A stretch of 64,000 nucleotides of DNA from Bacteroidales bacterium KHT7 (GCA_900102385.1 FNBQ01000003.1:6787-70786), one strand, 5' to 3'. Shown: positions 17,136 to 28,952, counted from the stretch's first letter. Numbers and translations: made by a program. Notes: a model not told the origin generated them from the sequence alone.

Positions 17136-17468
17136 ATGGCAAAAGAAATATTAATCGATTTCTTTAATTGTGACACGTTGGTTATTGATAATTTGGAAGC
17201 ATTAAAGAAAATTACGAAACTTATCGTAGAGGAAATCAATTCAAAAATCGTGGAGGAAACTTGGCATGTTTTTCAACCCGTTGGAATTACATACGTGGCT
17301 GTTATCGCCAAATCTCATGTTACTATTCATACATGGCCTGAAAAAAAGGCTGCTGCTGTTGATATATTTTCGTGCGAAGATTCTATTCCTGACAATTTCA
17401 TCGAAAGAATCCAATCCGAATTTCATGCAGAATCTCATAAAAAACAAATTGTCATTCGCTATATTTAA
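17136..17468 (+). CDS. speD: S-adenosylmethionine decarboxylase proenzyme (SpeH/SpeD class 1b)
   Basis: A 110-residue pyruvoyl-enzyme precursor that makes decarboxylated AdoMet, the aminopropyl donor for spermidine. The catalytic set is present with exact family spacing: S60 (pyruvoyl source), H65 and C80, within SHVTIHTWPE and VDIFSCE. In well-studied members the residue before the serine is Glu and self-cleavage occurs between them; here it is Lys (AKSH). Processing may be altered, or the protein may be a tolerant variant. The speE gene starts 3 nt after the stop. Confidence 0.88.
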   Translation: MAKEILIDFFNCDTLVIDNLEALKKITKLIVEEINSKIVEETWHVFQPVGITYVAVIAKSHVTIHTWPEKKAAAVDIFSCEDSIPDNFIERIQSEFHAESHKKQIVIRYI

Positions 17469-17470
17469 CA

Positions 17471-18976
17471 ATGGGGAAATACAGACTTCTGATGCTTACA
17501 ACCTTGATAATTTCAGGTTGTTCAATTTGTTATGAACTGATAATAAGTGCATTAAGTTCGTTTCTAAAAGGAGATAGCGTTTTGCAGTATTCCGTTACAA
17601 TAGGAATATATATGTTCGCAATGGGACTGGGTTCTTACTTGAGCAAATTCTTCAAGAACAATCTTTTCAATTGGTTTGTTTCCGTAGAAATAGGAGTTGG
17701 ACTCATAGGCGGACTTTCAACTTTAATTCTATTTTTATCCAACATATACCTCGTTTGTTATCAGATTATTATGTATCTTATAATTCTGATAATCGGTATT
17801 CTTGTAGGATTGGAAATTCCAATCCTGACACGAATAATTGAAAACAACGAAAACAATCTCAGAGTTACAATTTCGTCTATTTTCAGTTTTGATTATATCG
17901 GCGGTTTAATTGGCTCTATCGCATTTCCCCTGCTTCTGCTGCCGTATTTGGGATACTTTTGTACGGCCTTTTTAGTCGGTTCGCTTAATATTATTGTTTC
18001 TCTGATTATAATTTTAAGCTACAAAAACAGTATCGTACATTACAACAGATATCTAACGGCAACTTTATTTATTTTAGGAGGAATGATTATAGGAACCATT
18101 TTCTCTGAGAACATTTCAAATTTTGTAGAAGACGGACTTTACCGCGACAAGGTTATATTTGTAAAACAAACAAAATACCAGCATATTGTACTGACAAAGC
18201 ACCGTGACGACCTGCGGCTTTTCATCAACGGAAACGTTCAATTCTCCTCTGTTGACGAATATCGTTATCATGAAGCCCTTGTTCACCCCGCAATGTCAAA
18301 AGCCTCAAAACAAGAAAATGTTCTGATTCTTGGTGGCGGCGACGGTCTGGCTGCTCGTGAAATTTTGAAATATCCTACAATTCAGAAAATTACACTTGTC
18401 GACCTCGACCAAGAAATCATCTCACTCTGCCGCGACAACAAGACAATAGCAAACATCAACAAAAACTCTCTGAGTAATCCGAAAATGGACATTGTGGTTG
18501 ACGACGCCTATAATTTCCTGACAAAAAACACATTTAAATACGATGTAATTTTTGTTGATTTGCCCGACCCTAACAATGAAGCACTCAACAAACTATACTC
18601 AAATATTTTTTACCGTTTGTGCAAAAGATCACTCTCTGAAGGCGGAATTCTCACCGTCCAGTCAACAAGCCCGTATTTTGCAACAAAAGCATTCTGGTGC
18701 ATAAATAAGACCATCGAAAGTGAAGGCTTTAACGTAATGCCTTATCATTTGGAAGTTCCAAGTTTCGGAGACTGGGGATTTAATATCGCATCATTGAAAC
18801 CGCTGGATCAGAATTTCAATTACACCGTAGAAACCAGATATTTAACCTCCGAGAATTCACATTCGATGTTTTTGTTCGGGAAGGATGAACTGGAAAAAGA
18901 CGATATTTGTATCAATACTATGTCAAAACCAATGTTGATGCAATATTATATCGAAGCTGATAAGATATGGAAATAA
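17471..18976 (+). CDS. speE: membrane-anchored spermidine synthase (SpeE with N-terminal TM domain)
   Basis: A 501-residue protein. About residues 5-215 contain seven or so membrane helices. Residues 225-500 form an aminopropyltransferase domain with FSSVDEYRYHEALVHP, the AdoMet-binding GGGDGLAAREILKY, VDLD, VVDDAYNFL and the catalytic-region VDLPDP. It would transfer an aminopropyl group from the SpeD product to a diamine or to another amine presented near the membrane. The fusion to a transporter-like membrane domain is a known sub-architecture of this family. It is operonic with speD (3 nt) and the DUF4178 gene (26 nt). Confidence 0.88.
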   Translation: MGKYRLLMLTTLIISGCSICYELIISALSSFLKGDSVLQYSVTIGIYMFAMGLGSYLSKFFKNNLFNWFVSVEIGVGLIGGLSTLILFLSNIYLVCYQIIMYLIILIIGILVGLEIPILTRIIENNENNLRVTISSIFSFDYIGGLIGSIAFPLLLLPYLGYFCTAFLVGSLNIIVSLIIILSYKNSIVHYNRYLTATLFILGGMIIGTIFSENISNFVEDGLYRDKVIFVKQTKYQHIVLTKHRDDLRLFINGNVQFSSVDEYRYHEALVHPAMSKASKQENVLILGGGDGLAAREILKYPTIQKITLVDLDQEIISLCRDNKTIANINKNSLSNPKMDIVVDDAYNFLTKNTFKYDVIFVDLPDPNNEALNKLYSNIFYRLCKRSLSEGGILTVQSTSPYFATKAFWCINKTIESEGFNVMPYHLEVPSFGDWGFNIASLKPLDQNFNYTVETRYLTSENSHSMFLFGKDELEKDDICINTMSKPMLMQYYIEADKIWK

Positions 18977-19002
18977 TAACTTTACAATAATACTTAAATA
19001 TA

Positions 19003-20079
19003 ATGGCAATATTCTTTAATGTAGGTGATGAAATAAGTCTTTACGGGACTAATTATACCGTAAAAGGAAAAATCACATTTTCCAGCAATAATTCAGAATG
19101 GTGGGACGAATATAAGATTGTTTCCGGCTTAGGCAAGGAGCATTGGCTCAGCATTGATGGCGACGAGATAACTTTGTGGCAAACGACAAGTTACGTAAAC
19201 ATCAGCAATATGAAACTTTTAGATTCAGGCACAAAAAAAGCTGTTGCCTGTTTTGGAGATGTAGATGTTGACCGTGGCGAAAAAGCAAATTATAAGGAAT
19301 ACAAGAAAAGTCACAGCGACTATATAGAAATAGAAACTTGGGACGACGAAACCGAATATTCATTAGGAAAAATCTGTTCATCGAATAGTATAACCATAAT
19401 AAAGCGTTCCTCTACAAGAATAGGTTCGGCGAGATTTTTATCAGAGAAAAAAGTCATTGGAGGAGTTTTAATTTTAGGCATACTATCTGTCATTTTTACT
19501 ATATTCTGTTTTTCTCCAAAGCTAAACTTAAAGCACAAAATAGACTCTGATAATACAAATTATAAATTTGAGACAGCCATCACCGGACTTGAAAACAAGA
19601 CTGCCGATATTTACACAAGTACTGAATCAAGCGACTATGTAGCAAAGGATATTATAAAAAAGATAGAAGGCGACATTGAGTATGTTCAGGAAAACCCTCT
19701 TGACACAAATACAATCGCCATTCTTACCAAAGATGAAATGTGCATTGTATACCGCAGTTCAGTAAACAATTCGACCCTTGTGCACTTGGCTGAACGCAAA
19801 TGGACATTCAACAATCTGGACGCACCTCTGTATGCAGCTGATTCTATAACCGACGATTTTTACAGAAGTTTTTATGAGTATACAGCATTCGCATCGGATT
19901 CTTGTCAATACAAATCATCAAATAGCAACCATTCGCATTTTCATACTCACGGCGTTCACTTCCCTATTTTCTACGGTTGCAGCAACAGTCGTTATAATTC
20001 ATACGCATCAACCGTGCGCGAATCGTCCTTAAGCAGACGTACAAGCTCTGGTGGCGGTAGCAGTGGCGGCGGAAAATAA
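19003..20079 (+). CDS. DUF4178-type membrane protein with His-rich and Gly/Ser tail
   Basis: A 358-residue protein. Residues 1-125 match the DUF4178 pattern (VGDEISLYGTNYTVKG, WDEYKIVSG, WLSIDGDEITLW). One membrane helix lies at about 150-172 (VIGGVLILGILSVIFTIFCF). The distal part has a His-rich stretch (HSHFHTHGVHF) and ends in SSGGGSSGGGK. From general knowledge, DUF4178 genes recur beside speD/speE genes, though the function is undetermined. The C-terminal glycine-lysine tail is low complexity and could be a modification or protein-protein contact site, which is speculation. It closes the operon, with a terminator 22 bp on. Confidence 0.78.
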   Translation: MAIFFNVGDEISLYGTNYTVKGKITFSSNNSEWWDEYKIVSGLGKEHWLSIDGDEITLWQTTSYVNISNMKLLDSGTKKAVACFGDVDVDRGEKANYKEYKKSHSDYIEIETWDDETEYSLGKICSSNSITIIKRSSTRIGSARFLSEKKVIGGVLILGILSVIFTIFCFSPKLNLKHKIDSDNTNYKFETAITGLENKTADIYTSTESSDYVAKDIIKKIEGDIEYVQENPLDTNTIAILTKDEMCIVYRSSVNNSTLVHLAERKWTFNNLDAPLYAADSITDDFYRSFYEYTAFASDSCQYKSSNSNHSHFHTHGVHFPIFYGCSNSRYNSYASTVRESSLSRRTSSGGGSSGGGK

Positions 20080-20100
20080 TATCAGAATGCAGATAAGAAA

Positions 20101-20137
20101 AAAGACGGCAACCCTACTTCGGATTGCCGTCTTTTCT
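20101..20137. terminator. bidirectional terminator after the DUF4178 gene
   Basis: AAAGACGGCAA pairs with TTGCCGTCTTT. A-runs and T-runs on both sides let it serve the convergent GLUG gene too. Confidence 0.88.
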
Positions 20138-20158
20138 TATATATATTTACTAAAGTTT

Positions 20159-21823
20159 TTATTCTGCAAACTTCACATCTACGGTCTTGATTTCGCTACC
20201 GATGTTAAGGTCGAAGTAGCCGCGGAATGGAAGAATCTTGACAGCCTGCTGATCCTCAACACGCATGAACTTGTCTGCCTGATAAACATACATGTTCTGG
20301 TGGCTCACAACGCTTGTATAGTTACCGTTAAATACGCCCATGCCCTTCAAATCTACAGCATCTCTTGTAGCAGCCATCTTAATCTGCTTCAGACGCATGA
20401 AAGGCTGGTTTACAGAACTTACAAACATATAAGGCTTGTTAGGAACAGGATTTGCACAAGGAGCGAAGTACAATGTATTTCCTGCAAAGTTCTGATACTC
20501 GTAAATCTTGCATCCGTCAGGAAGCTGCGCCTTATCAATAAAGAACGGAAGAGTAACAGTATTTACTGTTCCCGGCTTGAACACACGATAGAACAAAAGC
20601 AACGAAGTTGTTGTCTCGTATGGCATGAAATAATCCTTGCCATCCATGATAAAGATACACTTTGCTGTGTATTTTCCGTTGTTGTTGCGGATTACGTTAT
20701 TACCAAGGACACGGTCGTTGAATGCAGGATTTGTCTCGTCGATCACAGCAATATAGTTGTTCTCGCCGCTCTGCTTACCGATTGGAATAGCCTCGCCTTT
20801 TTCACCACCGCGGTTGCTGCCGTCTGGATTCATGTAAACAACCATTGTCTCGCGTGAGCCTTTGTAAACGATAGCCTTGTACATCATGTTACTGAAGTCA
20901 GCCTTGCGGAATACAGGAGAATCATCCTTTCCAAGAGTAAGACCGTAAGCATCGCCAAGCAAGCCAGCCACAGTTCCGTTCTTGAACTCCTCATCGCTCT
21001 TAACAGTCTCAGGAGAGTTGTTGTAAGCCTTCTTGCTATAGCAATTCTCTACCGCAACCTGTCCGTTCTGATAACCGATAACGCCACCGGCATTCTTTGA
21101 GCCACTCACGATGTTTGAAATGCTATAGCAGCCTGTAACCATTGTCTCGACTGACATTCCTGATGCCTGACCAATGATACCACCGGCATTACCACTCTGA
21201 CGGTCCATTGAGATTACGGTACCCTTAGAGAAACAATATCTGACGTTTGCTCCAGAAGCGTAACCTGCAATACCACCGGCATTACTCATTGTTGCAACAA
21301 CATAGCCCTCATAACTACACTTGTTGATAGTATTCATGTTGTTACCAGCAATACCGCCCATATTCTTCATTCCAAGAATATAACTGTCTGCTACGTTCAG
21401 GTCGTGGATAACACCCTTGTTTGTACCAAACAAGCCTACGTTGGTTGATGCTGAATTCTCGGCAGAAATATACACACCTGAAATTGTATAGTTATTTCCC
21501 TTGAACTCTCCGCTGAAAGGAAGTTTGTCTGTCTTGCCGATAGGCGTCCATCTCTTCAACCCTTCGCCGTTTGAGTTCATACCGTCACTCAGAATCTTAA
21601 GTGTGCCAAGTACATTCTCGTTGATGGTAATATTGGCCTTCAATTCAGCCTTGATGCCACCATTTCCATTGTTTACCTGATCGCGGAACCACTCCAAATC
21701 TGAGAGGTTTGTAATCTGGTAATATTCCCCCTTTAGGACTGGATCAGCCCACAAAAAACCTGCTATTGAAAGAGCCGACAAACACAATGTCATTCTCTTC
21801 GTTGATTGTTGAAAAATCGACAT
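20159..21823 (-). CDS. secreted GLUG-repeat protein
   Basis: A 554-residue secreted protein with a signal peptide (cleavage near FLWA). It opens with ITNLSDLEWFRDQVNNG, common in surface proteins of this phylum, then has glycine-rich GLUG-like repeats (NVGLFG, GGIAGN, GGIAGY, GGIIGQ, GGVIGY) over about residues 110-260, which build a beta-helix-like solenoid. The C-terminal 280 residues are a beta-rich region I cannot name. The role is probably at the surface (adhesion or carbohydrate binding). It has its own promoter at 21879-21909. Confidence 0.75.
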   Translation of the reverse strand: MSIFQQSTKRMTLCLSALSIAGFLWADPVLKGEYYQITNLSDLEWFRDQVNNGNGGIKAELKANITINENVLGTLKILSDGMNSNGEGLKRWTPIGKTDKLPFSGEFKGNNYTISGVYISAENSASTNVGLFGTNKGVIHDLNVADSYILGMKNMGGIAGNNMNTINKCSYEGYVVATMSNAGGIAGYASGANVRYCFSKGTVISMDRQSGNAGGIIGQASGMSVETMVTGCYSISNIVSGSKNAGGVIGYQNGQVAVENCYSKKAYNNSPETVKSDEEFKNGTVAGLLGDAYGLTLGKDDSPVFRKADFSNMMYKAIVYKGSRETMVVYMNPDGSNRGGEKGEAIPIGKQSGENNYIAVIDETNPAFNDRVLGNNVIRNNNGKYTAKCIFIMDGKDYFMPYETTTSLLLFYRVFKPGTVNTVTLPFFIDKAQLPDGCKIYEYQNFAGNTLYFAPCANPVPNKPYMFVSSVNQPFMRLKQIKMAATRDAVDLKGMGVFNGNYTSVVSHQNMYVYQADKFMRVEDQQAVKILPFRGYFDLNIGSEIKTVDVKFAE

Positions 21824-21878
21824 AGTTTTTCAGTTATTTTAGATTATCTAATTCCAAAATTTTATTTTTTATCATTGG

Positions 21879-21909
21879 CAAATATAATAAAATTTAAATT
21901 AACTGCAAA
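21879..21909 (-). promoter_or_regulatory. promoter of the GLUG-repeat gene
   Basis: On the minus strand TTTG (complement of 21906-21909) and TATATTTG (complement of 21879-21886) are 19 bp apart. Confidence 0.75.
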
Positions 21910-21932
21910 AAAAAAGTTAAAAAATGCTAAAA

Positions 21933-23120
21933 TCAGCACATTCTATCACGATAATCCTCGTATTTATAATTCCTCAGCACCAAAATATCTCCGTTTTCAC
22001 GCAAGAATGCGATTGAAGGGTGATGGATTCCGTTGAACATATTTGTCTTTACGGTGGTGTAATGAATCATATCCTCGAAGATAATCTTCTCACCAATCTG
22101 AAGTTCGTGGTCGAATTGCCAACTTCCCATGTAGTCGCCGCTCAAGCAACTGTTCCCGCCAAGGCGATATATGTGACGCGCCACGGCATCGGGCTGCTTG
22201 CAGGCATCGGCATCGAGAGTCTCTGCACATCGAACGGCCGGCTGATAGGGCATTTCCAAGCAATCGGGCATGTGGCATGTAAAACTTACGTTGAGGATTG
22301 CTGTCTGAATTCCGTAATTCTCGACAATATCGACAACCTTTGCCACAAGCGGACCTGTCTGCCATGCAAAGGCACTTCCCGGCTCGAGGATGATGCGAAG
22401 GTTTGGATATTTCTGCTTGAATGCCTTCAAGATTGAAATTAGATGTTCAACATCATAATCGGCACGCGTTACCAGATGGCCGCCGCCCAAATTGAGCCAA
22501 TTGACTTTGGTGAGCCACTTGCCAAACTTCTCGTCGATAACCTTTAATGTTGCCTCGAGCGCATAACTGTCGTTCTCGCAATGACAATGGCAATGCAATC
22601 CGTCTATGCCTTCGGGAAGAACATCGGGCATTTGCGACTGAAGAACGCCAAAACGCGAGCCCGGCGCACACGGGTTGTAGAGTTCGGTCTCAATCTCGGA
22701 ATGTTCGGGATTTATTCGGATTCCGCACGAGATTTTCTCGTCGGACACCTTATTATAATTGCTAACCGTCTCGATAAAACGATTGTACTGCGAAAAAGAG
22801 TTAAAAGTAACATGACTCGCACATTTCAGAATCTCGTCGAACTCGCCTTCCTGATAGGCCGGCGAATAGACGTGTGCACGGCTACCAAACTCCTCGAAGG
22901 CAAGACGAGCCTCGTAGAGCGAACTCGCCGTTGTATGACCGATGTACTCGCGGAACACCGGAAATGTCTTCCAAAGGGCGAAAGCCTTGAAAGCCAGAAT
23001 AAACTCGACCTCTGTCCTATCCATTATAGAGCGGATAAGCGAGAGATTGCGGCGCAAGAGTTTCTCCTCCATTACATAACACGGATTCGGAATAGAATCC
23101 AACCATTTGTCTTCAACCAT
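21933..23120 (-). CDS. nspC: carboxynorspermidine/carboxyspermidine decarboxylase
   Basis: A 395-residue PLP enzyme of alanine-racemase fold. The PLP lysine is K45 in FILAFKAFALW. HCHCHCEN, LGGGHLVTRADYD, EPGSAFAWQ and the late GGNSCLSGD with the catalytic Cys are all intact. It removes CO2 from carboxy(nor)spermidine, the last step of the aspartate-semialdehyde-dependent polyamine route common in gut Bacteroidales. Its partner dehydrogenase is not in the window. It lies 39 bp downstream of the helicase gene and may share its transcript. Confidence 0.95.
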   Translation of the reverse strand: MVEDKWLDSIPNPCYVMEEKLLRRNLSLIRSIMDRTEVEFILAFKAFALWKTFPVFREYIGHTTASSLYEARLAFEEFGSRAHVYSPAYQEGEFDEILKCASHVTFNSFSQYNRFIETVSNYNKVSDEKISCGIRINPEHSEIETELYNPCAPGSRFGVLQSQMPDVLPEGIDGLHCHCHCENDSYALEATLKVIDEKFGKWLTKVNWLNLGGGHLVTRADYDVEHLISILKAFKQKYPNLRIILEPGSAFAWQTGPLVAKVVDIVENYGIQTAILNVSFTCHMPDCLEMPYQPAVRCAETLDADACKQPDAVARHIYRLGGNSCLSGDYMGSWQFDHELQIGEKIIFEDMIHYTTVKTNMFNGIHHPSIAFLRENGDILVLRNYKYEDYRDRMC

Positions 23121-23159
23121 ATTTTACCTATATTTTAAGCGGTTTGGAAAGCCGCATTT

Positions 23160-25538
23160 TTAAATCTTTTTGAATTTCGCAAATTTCAGCAGAAGGGTCT
23201 TCTCGCCTGCGTTTACGAACTGTACTTTTGCCTTTGCCGAATCTGCCGAGCCAAGCAACTCAACTACCCTGCCCTCACCAAAACGTTCGTGCGCGATTCT
23301 GTCGCCAACGCTAAGTCCGCCAAGCGATGCAACCGATGTTTTATCGACAGATGCCGTTGGTGTAACGACCTTTTTCAATTTCCGTGGCGAAAAGTCGGTC
23401 TGGCGAGGCTGAGCAACTCTTTTGGCCGAGTTTGCCACCTGCGAAACCCTTGAATAATCTATCCGACTTTTCTGCATCCACTCCGGCACATCTTCGTCGT
23501 AGCCCGAACTTCTGCCAAACGGCGAACCGCCATAAGTCTTTTCAGAAGGTGACTCCATGCCGAAACTGCTGCCGCCCATCATACGAATGCACTTAGGGTC
23601 GAGTTCGCGCAAGAATCGGCTTGGCGAACTGAATTCCATCGAGCCAAAGCGGAATCGGCTTCGGGCAAACGACAGAACGCAGTTTTTCTCGGCTCTCGTA
23701 ATTGCAACGTAAAACAGGCGGCGTTCTTCCTCGATTGCGCGCGGCGATTCGTAACTCATAGCACTTGGGAAGAGATTTTCTTCCATTCCGACAACAAAAA
23801 CCGTATCGAATTCGAGTCCTTTTGCCGAATGTATCGTCATAAGAGTAACCTTGTCTCCACCGTCATCAGACTCATCAAGGTCGGAAATAAGCGATACCTC
23901 GGAAAGGAAATCGGGCAGCATAATCTCATCGATGCCTTGCTCCTGACGCTCTTCGACAAAGCTTGCCAAGGCATTCTTCAACTCCTCGATGTTTTCGAGT
24001 CTGTCCTGACTTTCGCTGTTCTTTTCGGCATACAAATCCTTCAGAATTCCGCTTTCTGAAATTATCTTCAAACCTATTTCCGAAGCGTTCATCTGCTTGG
24101 CAGCCTCCTGAAAGCCGAATATCAAATCCTGAAAATTCTGCAATTTCGTGAGAGTTCCCTTGTTTACGTCGAGTCCGAATTTAACAGGTTCAGAAAGGAC
24201 ATTCCACATCGAAACTTCGTTAGAAACGGCGCACGCAGAAACCTTTTTAATTGTTGTTTCGCCAATTCCGCGCGCCGGATAGTTGATGACTCGCTTCAAC
24301 GCCTCCTCGTCGTTCGGATTTATTGCCATTCGCAGATAGGCGATGATGTCTTTTATCTCCTTTCGCTGATAGAACGAAAGTCCGCCGTAGATTCGGTAAG
24401 GAATGTTGTTGTGCATCAACTCGTCCTCAAAGATTCGGCTCTGCGCGTTGGTGCGATAAAGAATGGCAAAGCGTTTGTAACTGCGCTCGCCCGAATTGTA
24501 ATATTCGCGAAGCCTCTTAACGATGGTTATTCCTTCCTCGCGGTCGGAATAAGTATTGTAAACCTCGATTGGCTCGCCTATTTTATTTTCAGAAAAGACA
24601 TTTTTGTCTATCTGATTGCTATTCTTTGCAATAACGCTATTCGCAGCATTAACGATGGTCTGGGTTGAACGATAATTCTGCTCCAATTTGAAGACCTTGG
24701 CGCAATTATATTGCTTTGTAAAGCCGAGGATGTTCTCGATGTTTGCTCCGCGGAACGAGTAGATGCTCTGTGCATCGTCGCCAACCACGCACACACGCTG
24801 CTTGTCCTTCGTCAACTCCCATACAATCTTGTGCTGGGCCACGTTTGTATCCTGATACTCATCGACCATAACATATTCAAATCGGTCGGCATACTGTCGG
24901 CGCACCTCTTCGTTCTTGGAGAAAAGGAAATATGTGTAGACAAGCAAATCGTCGAAATCCATGGCATTCGCCTTTCGGCAACGATCTACGTAAGTCTGGT
25001 ACAGAAGTCCTGCCTTTGGGATTCGCGCACGCTCATCAGCCTCGACGGTTGCCCTGTCGCCGAGATATGCGCCGGGAGTTACAAGATGGTTCTTTGCACT
25101 CGAAATTATTCCAGCGATGGTCGAAGGCTTGTACGTTTTATCGTCAAGCCCCATTTCTTTGATGATGGACTTTATCAAACTCTTCGAATCGCTGGCATCG
25201 TATATCGTAAAATCGCGGGTAAAGCCTATCTTATCAGCCTCAACACGCAGAATTCTCGAAAAAATTGAATGGAACGTTCCCATCCACAGATATTTAGAGC
25301 GATTGTAGCCAACCTCTTGGGCAATACGCTCTTTCATCTCGCGCGCCGCCTTGTTGGTAAACGTAAGCGCAAGAATCCGTGAAGGGTCGAGTCCAAGATT
25401 CATCAGATATGCAATCTTGAACGTCAGCACTCTGGTCTTTCCAGAGCCTGCGCCAGCAATCACGAGCGACGGTCCGTCGTTATACAACACAGCCTCGCGC
25501 TGACTCTGATTAAGTTCATCAAGAAAGTTTTCTTTCAT
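23160..25538 (-). CDS. UvrD/PcrA-type 3'-5' DNA helicase (SF1A)
   Basis: A 792-residue SF1 helicase with all conserved motifs visible: Q motif LNQSQREAV, Walker A AGAGSGKT (28-35), TFTNKAAREM, Walker B VDEYQDTN, GDDAQSIYSFRGA, QNYRST, TIHSAKGLEFD and VAITRAEK. The C-terminal tail (about 690-792) ends in a Tudor-like segment (VGDRIAHERFGEGRVVEL), as in PcrA, which in other bacteria binds RNA polymerase. It unwinds DNA in repair and in transcription-replication conflict. A -7 box (complement of 25562-25569) lies upstream. Confidence 0.95.
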   Translation of the reverse strand: MKENFLDELNQSQREAVLYNDGPSLVIAGAGSGKTRVLTFKIAYLMNLGLDPSRILALTFTNKAAREMKERIAQEVGYNRSKYLWMGTFHSIFSRILRVEADKIGFTRDFTIYDASDSKSLIKSIIKEMGLDDKTYKPSTIAGIISSAKNHLVTPGAYLGDRATVEADERARIPKAGLLYQTYVDRCRKANAMDFDDLLVYTYFLFSKNEEVRRQYADRFEYVMVDEYQDTNVAQHKIVWELTKDKQRVCVVGDDAQSIYSFRGANIENILGFTKQYNCAKVFKLEQNYRSTQTIVNAANSVIAKNSNQIDKNVFSENKIGEPIEVYNTYSDREEGITIVKRLREYYNSGERSYKRFAILYRTNAQSRIFEDELMHNNIPYRIYGGLSFYQRKEIKDIIAYLRMAINPNDEEALKRVINYPARGIGETTIKKVSACAVSNEVSMWNVLSEPVKFGLDVNKGTLTKLQNFQDLIFGFQEAAKQMNASEIGLKIISESGILKDLYAEKNSESQDRLENIEELKNALASFVEERQEQGIDEIMLPDFLSEVSLISDLDESDDGGDKVTLMTIHSAKGLEFDTVFVVGMEENLFPSAMSYESPRAIEEERRLFYVAITRAEKNCVLSFARSRFRFGSMEFSSPSRFLRELDPKCIRMMGGSSFGMESPSEKTYGGSPFGRSSGYDEDVPEWMQKSRIDYSRVSQVANSAKRVAQPRQTDFSPRKLKKVVTPTASVDKTSVASLGGLSVGDRIAHERFGEGRVVELLGSADSAKAKVQFVNAGEKTLLLKFAKFKKI

Positions 25539-25729
25539 TTACATCTTATTATATAGGAGTGCAAAAATACAAAAATACGGCAATTTCTCCGATTTTTTCA
25601 GCAAAAACAATCGGGCGGCGCACGAATGAAGTTTTGCCAAGGCTGAGATTTTTCGGGAAAAAGAACAATAAGTTCAAGCATCAGACAAAATTAGCCGCCG
25701 AAAACGTCCGACTTTTACTTTTTTTTAAT

Positions 25730-25737
25730 TACTTTTG
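25730..25737 (+). promoter_or_regulatory. -7 box of the thiamine operon
   Basis: TACTTTTG, about 13 bp before the riboswitch aptamer. No good -33 box is seen at the expected distance. Confidence 0.55.
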
Positions 25738-25750
25738 CAGCCGTATATGA

Positions 25751-25830
25751 CAAAGGGGTGCCTGAAAAGGCTGAGATTATACCCTTATAACCTGATCCGG
25801 TCAATGCCGGCGTAGGGATTGTTTCTACAG
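25751..25830 (+). ncRNA. TPP riboswitch (THI element)
   Basis: The conserved aptamer parts appear in order: GGGGTGCC, GGCTGAGA, ACCC, ACCTGATC, CCGG-TCAATGCCGG and CGTAGGGA. It binds thiamine pyrophosphate and represses the downstream genes. About 40 nt separate the end of the aptamer from ATG 25873. No strong terminator hairpin is visible there, so control is more likely at translation initiation. Confidence 0.95.
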
Positions 25831-25872
25831 TTCACATTCATCCGCCCTTGTCTATATATAAATTAAGGTAAG

Positions 25873-28276
<2,404 letters not shown>

Positions 28277-28279
28277 CGA

Positions 28280-28306
28280 AAAATGCACTTCGGTGCATTT
28301 TTTTTT
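28280..28306 (+). terminator. UUCG-tetraloop terminator of the thiE-thiC operon
   Basis: AAAATGCAC (28280-28288), loop TTCG, GTGCATTTT (28293-28301), followed by a T-run. Confidence 0.9.
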
Positions 28307-28307
28307 A

Positions 28308-28315
28308 TACCTTTG
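28308..28315 (+). promoter_or_regulatory. -7 box of the TenI/ThiE-like gene
   Basis: TACCTTTG, directly after the terminator T-run and 28 bp before ATG 28344. The gene is therefore likely expressed apart from thiE-thiC and outside riboswitch control. Confidence 0.55.
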
Positions 28316-28343
28316 CAAGCAAGTTATAAATAGCCGAAAGAAG

Positions 28344-28952
28344 ATGAAGCTTATTTTAATGACAACTCCCGATTTTTTTGTTGAGGAGGATAAAATTTTG
28401 ACCGCCTTGTTTGAAGAAGGCTTAGACATTCTTCACCTAAGGAAGCCAAACACAGCCCCTATATACTCGGAACGTCTACTTTCGCTCATTCCCAAACAAT
28501 ACTACAAGCAGATTGTTGTTCACGATAACTTCTACTTAAAGGATGAGTACGGTCTTCTCGGCATTCACCTTAACAGTCGCAACCCGCAGATTCCGGCAGG
28601 ATATAACGGACACGTCAGCCGCTCGTGCCACTCGCTCGAAGAGTTGAAAAACGAGCGACGCAAGTGCAACTACTGCTTTCTGAGTCCGATATTCAACAGC
28701 ATCTCGAAAGAGGGATACGAATCAGCCTACACCTTCGACGAACTGAAGGATGCCAACCATGCCGGCATCATAGACAAAAAGGTGATGGCTCTTGGCGGCA
28801 TCAGCATAGACAACATTGCGCAGGTAAAGAAAATCGGATTCGGCGGCGCCGTGATTCTGGGCGACTTGTGGAACCGTTTCGACATTCACAGCACATCAGA
28901 CTATAAGGAACTGATTGACCACTTTAAACTGCTAAGGCAGGCAACCGAATAA
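28344..28952 (+). CDS. TenI/ThiE-family thiamine phosphate synthase paralog
   Basis: A 202-residue TIM-barrel protein related to ThiE: DILHLRKPN, IVVHDNFYL, LLGIHLNSRN, CFLSPIFNSISK and MALGGISIDNI. It lacks several ThiE residues, such as the FTTTKK loop found in the first paralog, and is closer to TenI, which aromatises the thiazole, or to the ThiE2 proteins of Bacteroidales. I chose ATG 28344, as the longer frame reads back through thiC. A terminator and new promoter separate it from thiC. prs follows 41 bp later. Confidence 0.82.
   Translation: MKLILMTTPDFFVEEDKILTALFEEGLDILHLRKPNTAPIYSERLLSLIPKQYYKQIVVHDNFYLKDEYGLLGIHLNSRNPQIPAGYNGHVSRSCHSLEELKNERRKCNYCFLSPIFNSISKEGYESAYTFDELKDANHAGIIDKKVMALGGISIDNIAQVKKIGFGGAVILGDLWNRFDIHSTSDYKELIDHFKLLRQATE

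Noticed and set aside
17136-17468. speD as a pseudogene because the Glu before the cleavage Ser is missing
   Set aside because: The frame is full length, and Ser60, His65, Cys80 and the surrounding motifs are intact. I treat it as a variant and list it as a finding.
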